From Hyphomicrobium_A sp044507625 (lineage in GTDB: Bacteria; Pseudomonadota; Alphaproteobacteria; Rhizobiales; Hyphomicrobiaceae), in assembly GCA_044507625.1 (NCBI GenBank), contig JBIQJE010000002.1, positions 284,166-348,165 on the forward strand: a stretch of 64,000 nt of DNA. The letters run 5' to 3'. Made by a program: the position numbers and the translations under genes. The notes beneath the pieces were generated by a model. That model did no database searches and had not been told where the DNA came from. It saw only the letters and a list, made by a program, of their open reading frames with translations. Shown here in pieces: positions 61,045-64,000 of this stretch. Positions within the stretch are counted from its first letter, which is position 1. Each line of letters opens with the position of its first letter.

Positions 61045-61908
61045 ATGTCGCGCATCGTCTACGTCAACGGCCGCTATGTGCCCTACGGTCAGGCTGCCGT
61101 GCACGTGGAGGATCGCGGCTTCCAGTTCGGGGACGCGATCTACGAGGTGTGCGAGGTGAGGGGCGGGCGCCTCGTCGACGAGGCGCGCCACATGGCCCGG
61201 TTGGAGCGTTCGCTCGGCGAGCTGCAGATCCCGCGCCCGATGTCCACGCCGGCGCTGGCCCATGTGATGCGGGAGGTGATCCGCCGCAACCGCTTGCGCG
61301 ACGGTGCGCTTTATCTACAAGTCAGCCGCGGCGCGGCCCCGCGCGATTTCTATTTCCCTGGCCCCGAGGTCGTGCCGACGGTTGTTTGCCTCACGCGGGC
61401 TCTTTCCCCCCAGATCCCGGCGGCGCGGGCGCTCTCCGGCATAGCCGTCAAGTCGATGCCCGAGATCCGTTGGGGGCGGTGCGACATCAAGACCGTGATG
61501 CTTTTGCCCGCATGTCTGGCGAAGGAAGCCGCCAGGAAAGAGGGCGCGAGCGAAGCCTGGTTCGTCGACCGCGAGGGCTACGTCACCGAGGGCGCATCGA
61601 GCAACGCCTGGATCGTCGACGATCAAGGAACTGTCATCACCCGGCCGCTGGGGACGGATATACTCCCCGGTGTAACGCGTGCAACCCTACGCGACGTACT
61701 GCAGAAGGAGCAGATCGGCTTGGTGGAGCGTCCATTCCTGCTCAGCGAGGCGCTATCGGCGAGGGAGGCCTTCATCACCTCTGCAACGCAAACCGTGATG
61801 CCCGTCGTCCGCATTGACGGACACGCTGTCGGCGATGGCAGACCCGGTCCCATCGCAGCGCTGTTGCGCCAAAAATTTCATCAGTTTGCTGCGATTTCAG
61901 ACATCTGA
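61045..61908 (+). CDS. dat: D-amino acid aminotransferase
   Basis: PLP-dependent fold-type IV enzyme. 287 aa. It begins MSRIVYVNGRYVPYGQAAVHVED and has the PLP Lys in CDIKTVMLLP and the phosphate-binding EGASSNAWIVD. It interconverts D-alanine and D-glutamate with 2-oxo acids; D-amino acids feed peptidoglycan. The ntrX-dat-hfq order is the usual rhizobial one. Confidence 0.93.
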   Translation: MSRIVYVNGRYVPYGQAAVHVEDRGFQFGDAIYEVCEVRGGRLVDEARHMARLERSLGELQIPRPMSTPALAHVMREVIRRNRLRDGALYLQVSRGAAPRDFYFPGPEVVPTVVCLTRALSPQIPAARALSGIAVKSMPEIRWGRCDIKTVMLLPACLAKEAARKEGASEAWFVDREGYVTEGASSNAWIVDDQGTVITRPLGTDILPGVTRATLRDVLQKEQIGLVERPFLLSEALSAREAFITSATQTVMPVVRIDGHAVGDGRPGPIAALLRQKFHQFAAISDI

Positions 61909-61920
61909 AGCCGCTTCTTT

Positions 61921-61951
61921 TTGACGGTGGAGTTGGTATACCTTTTATAGT
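61921..61951 (+). promoter_or_regulatory. Candidate hfq promoter
   Basis: TTGACG (61921-61926) and TTATAG/TATAGT (61945-61951) are separated by 18-19 bases, 92 bases before hfq. A palindrome ACATAA-CGTTA-TTATGT lies just downstream (about 61960-61976). Confidence 0.55.
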
Positions 61952-62042
61952 GCAGTGCGACATAACGTTATTATGTTACGGTCGCGACAATGCCTATCGT
62001 GACCCGACAACCCAGCAGACCTAGAACAGGCGGATAACAAAA

Positions 62043-62288
62043 ATGGGCGCAGATCGAGTCCAGAACCTTCAGGACACGTTCCTGAACCACGTGCGCAAGA
62101 ACAAGACGCCGCTGACGATATTTTTGATCAATGGCGTCAAACTCCAGGGGATCGTAAGCTGGTTCGACAACTTCTGTGTGCTACTACGGCGCGACGGCCA
62201 CTCCCAGCTCGTATATAAGCACGCGATATCGACCATCATGCCCGGCCAGCCGGTCCACCTCATGGAGACCGAGACGACCGAAGCTTAA
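62043..62288 (+). CDS. hfq: RNA chaperone Hfq
   Basis: 81 aa; binds small RNAs and A-rich or U-rich mRNA sites as a hexamer. NLQDTFLNHVRKNKTPLTIF is the Sm1 region, and YKHAISTIMP the Sm2 motif (proximal-face residues). GGCGGATAAC precedes the ATG. The TAA stop (62286-62288) is in the same reading frame as hflX downstream. Confidence 0.97.
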   Translation: MGADRVQNLQDTFLNHVRKNKTPLTIFLINGVKLQGIVSWFDNFCVLLRRDGHSQLVYKHAISTIMPGQPVHLMETETTEA

Positions 62289-62378
62289 TTTCGGAAGACT
62301 GCGATAGACGACCGCGTAGACATTGCGGACCAGCCTGACGGCGTAATCGAGCGGCGTGCCAATGTTGCGCGCGCCCTC

Positions 62379-63704
62379 GTGCTCGTACCGGATCTGAAAC
62401 GCTCGGCTGGCTCCGCCGCCGATGGGTCGGGTACGGGCCGCACCGCGCCGCTCCATTCCCCGCACGACCGCCTGCAGGAGGCGACGGGCCTCGCGCAGGC
62501 CATAGATCTCGACGTCCGCGACAGCATTCTGGTGCCGGTGGCGAACCCGCGGCCCGCAACGCTGTTCGGATCGGGAAAGGTCGAGAGCCTCAAGGCGATG
62601 ATCGCCGCCGACGAAATCGGTCTCGTGATCATCGACCACCCCGTCTCGGCGATCCAGCAGCGCAACCTCGAGCGCGCCTGGAATACCAAGGTGCTCGATC
62701 GGACCGGGCTCATCCTGGAAATTTTCGGCCGCCGCGCGCGCACCCGCGAGGGACGCTTGCAGGTTGAGCTGGCGCATCTGTCCTACCAGAAGAGCCGGCT
62801 CGTGCGCACGTGGACCCACTTGGAGCGCCAGCGCGGCGGCTACGGCTTTCTCGGCGGCCCGGGCGAGGCGCAGATCGAGCTCGACCGGCGCATGATCGAT
62901 GAGCGCATCATGGCCATCCGCAAGGAGCTGGAGGTGGTGGTGCGCACGCGCGAGCTGCACCGCCAGGGTCGCAGGCGCGTGCCGTACCCGGTCGTAGCGA
63001 TCGTCGGCTACACGAACGCCGGCAAGTCGACGCTGTTCAACCGCATCACGGGCGCGTCGGTTTTCGCCAAGCACCAGCTCTTTGCCACGCTCGATCCGAC
63101 GATGCGCGAGGTGCGCCTCAAGAGCGGCCGGCGCATCATCCTCTCCGACACCGTCGGCTTCATCTCCGACCTGCCGACGATGCTCGTCGCCGCGTTCCGT
63201 GCGACGCTGGAAGAGGTGATCGAAGCCGATCTAATCTTGCACGTACGCGATATCTCGCATGCCGAATCCGACAGCCAGGCGCGCGACGTCGAAGCGGTAT
63301 TGACCGATCTCGGCATCGATACGGTCCCTGCCGGCGCGCCGATCCTCGAGGTTTGGAACAAGGTCGATCTGCTCTCGGAGGCAACGCGGCAGCAGGCCGA
63401 AAGCGCGGCACGCTGGGCGGAGCACCCGCCGGTGCTCGTTTCCGCTGCAACCGGTGAGGGCGTCGGGGTCCTGCTAGGTGAGATCGACGCCCGGCTCGGC
63501 AAGGGGGACAGCATTCTCGAGCTTGTCATTCCGCCGGACCAGGGCCGGCTGATCAACTGGCTCTATGAGGAAGCCGAGGTGCTCGACCGCGAGGCGCTCG
63601 AAAGCGGAGACGTGCGCGCCAAGGTTCGCGTTGCCGCCGAGAAGAAGCAGCGCCTTTTGGCCCAGGCCCAGCGCGCGGGCGTCACCGCCACCCCGGCGCA
63701 ATAG
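62379..63704 (+). CDS. hflX: GTPase HflX
   Basis: 441 aa from GTG 62379. G1 is GYTNAGKSTLFN, G3 is DTVGFISDLP and G4 is NKVD; the N-terminal HflX domain has LFGSGKVESL and GGYGFLGGPGEAQIELDRR. It splits stalled ribosomes. The frame is open upstream to the hfq stop with coding-like sequence (ARALVLVPDLK), but no ATG/GTG/TTG precedes 62379. The true start may be upstream with a rare codon. Confidence 0.93.
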   Translation: MLVPDLKRSAGSAADGSGTGRTAPLHSPHDRLQEATGLAQAIDLDVRDSILVPVANPRPATLFGSGKVESLKAMIAADEIGLVIIDHPVSAIQQRNLERAWNTKVLDRTGLILEIFGRRARTREGRLQVELAHLSYQKSRLVRTWTHLERQRGGYGFLGGPGEAQIELDRRMIDERIMAIRKELEVVVRTRELHRQGRRRVPYPVVAIVGYTNAGKSTLFNRITGASVFAKHQLFATLDPTMREVRLKSGRRIILSDTVGFISDLPTMLVAAFRATLEEVIEADLILHVRDISHAESDSQARDVEAVLTDLGIDTVPAGAPILEVWNKVDLLSEATRQQAESAARWAEHPPVLVSAATGEGVGVLLGEIDARLGKGDSILELVIPPDQGRLINWLYEEAEVLDREALESGDVRAKVRVAAEKKQRLLAQAQRAGVTATPAQ

Positions 63705-63867
63705 GCCGCGATCGCTCCCTGAGACGGCGTAGACGCGATGCGACCGGCAGCGGACTTCAACCAAGCCGAAAGCATAAATCCAGAAGGCTGAACCTTACGG
63801 CGCGCATCTTTGCCGGTCCTTACGGCGAGGACGCTTATGCCTGTGCCACAACGCGAGTGGAGGCATC

Positions 63868-63966
63868 ATGACTTCGACGCAAGATGAAGCGAATGGTAGG
63901 AACGCGGACAACGCCAAGCTTCAGTTGGCGCGGCGCGACTTGCTTCTAGAGCATTTTCCCATCTGA
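63868..63966 (+). CDS. Possible small protein of 32 residues
   Basis: MTSTQDEANGRNADNAKLQL leads to ARRDLLLEHFPI and TGA. GGAGG is five bases before ATG 63868. It is rich in Asn/Asp and has no family. Its last eight codons are within the CTAGAGCA repeat at 63947, so the frame may have been closed by that element. It could be a chance frame. Confidence 0.35.
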   Translation: MTSTQDEANGRNADNAKLQLARRDLLLEHFPI

Positions 63967-64000
63967 CGGAATCGGTGTGGGATTCCCATCGGGGGCGAAT
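63946..64000 (+). repeat. Intergenic repeat element cut by the window edge
   Basis: CTAGAGCATTTTCCCATCTG begins here and is followed by GGAATC (63968-63973)/GATTCC (63981-63986), a 6-bp stem. The CTAGAGCA motif also occurs, inverted, at 16725-16732. It continues beyond the window. Confidence 0.45.

Overview
The window is a GC-rich stretch of an alphaproteobacterial chromosome, most likely from the Hyphomicrobiales (Rhizobiales). The evidence is gene order. The blocks slt-dapA-smpB, rpoZ-rsh-pdxJ-acpS-lepB-rnc-era and pdhABC-lpd-lipA-COQ10-cinA-ispDF-dusB-ntrBC-ntrYX-dat-hfq-hflX all follow the order usual in that lineage. No phage, IS element or CRISPR array is visible. The window is a conserved housekeeping backbone with small lineage-specific insertions.

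Layout. 0-5.6 kb: propionyl-CoA carboxylase alpha subunit, RidA, acylphosphatase, a LysR regulator with a palindromic operator, a 27-residue histone-H1-like peptide, lipB and tRNA-Leu(GAG). 6-13 kb: mostly envelope and transport genes (sulfotransferase, sodium symporter, DUF1622, YdcF, alpha/beta hydrolase, Slt). 13-29 kb: dapA, smpB, two peroxiredoxin-like paralogues, a uracil-DNA glycosylase, a NYN protein, then rpoZ-rsh to era, an orphan gene and thrS. 29-41 kb: HIG1-like protein, EamA exporter, an AT-richer orphan gene, an L,D-transpeptidase, queE-queD-queF and later queC, an aldo-keto reductase, dps, carbonic anhydrase, eno and an FtsB-like protein. 41-50 kb: the pyruvate dehydrogenase operon and lipA. 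50-64 kb: pentapeptide protein, cinA, marR, ispDF, dusB, the two nitrogen two-component systems, D-amino acid aminotransferase, hfq and hflX.

The most striking region is the pyruvate dehydrogenase locus. E1-beta carries an N-terminal lipoyl domain, while E2 (318 aa) starts directly at the subunit-binding domain and has no lipoyl domain. E3 has none either. The E2 frame overlaps a three-helix membrane protein gene by ATGA, and two related lipoproteins lie between E2 and E3. Both genes for lipoate attachment and synthesis (lipB, lipA) are in the window, so the single lipoyl domain on E1-beta is the only visible swinging arm of this complex. A membrane-associated PDH complex with a relocated arm is an inference that can be tested.

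Other items of note: a cysteine-free peroxiredoxin paralogue coupled to a cysteine-bearing one; hfq and hflX in the same frame with no ordinary start codon between the hfq stop and the hflX core; a QueD with Asn at the usual catalytic Cys position; an NtrX without GAFTGA; and several lineage-type intergenic repeats.
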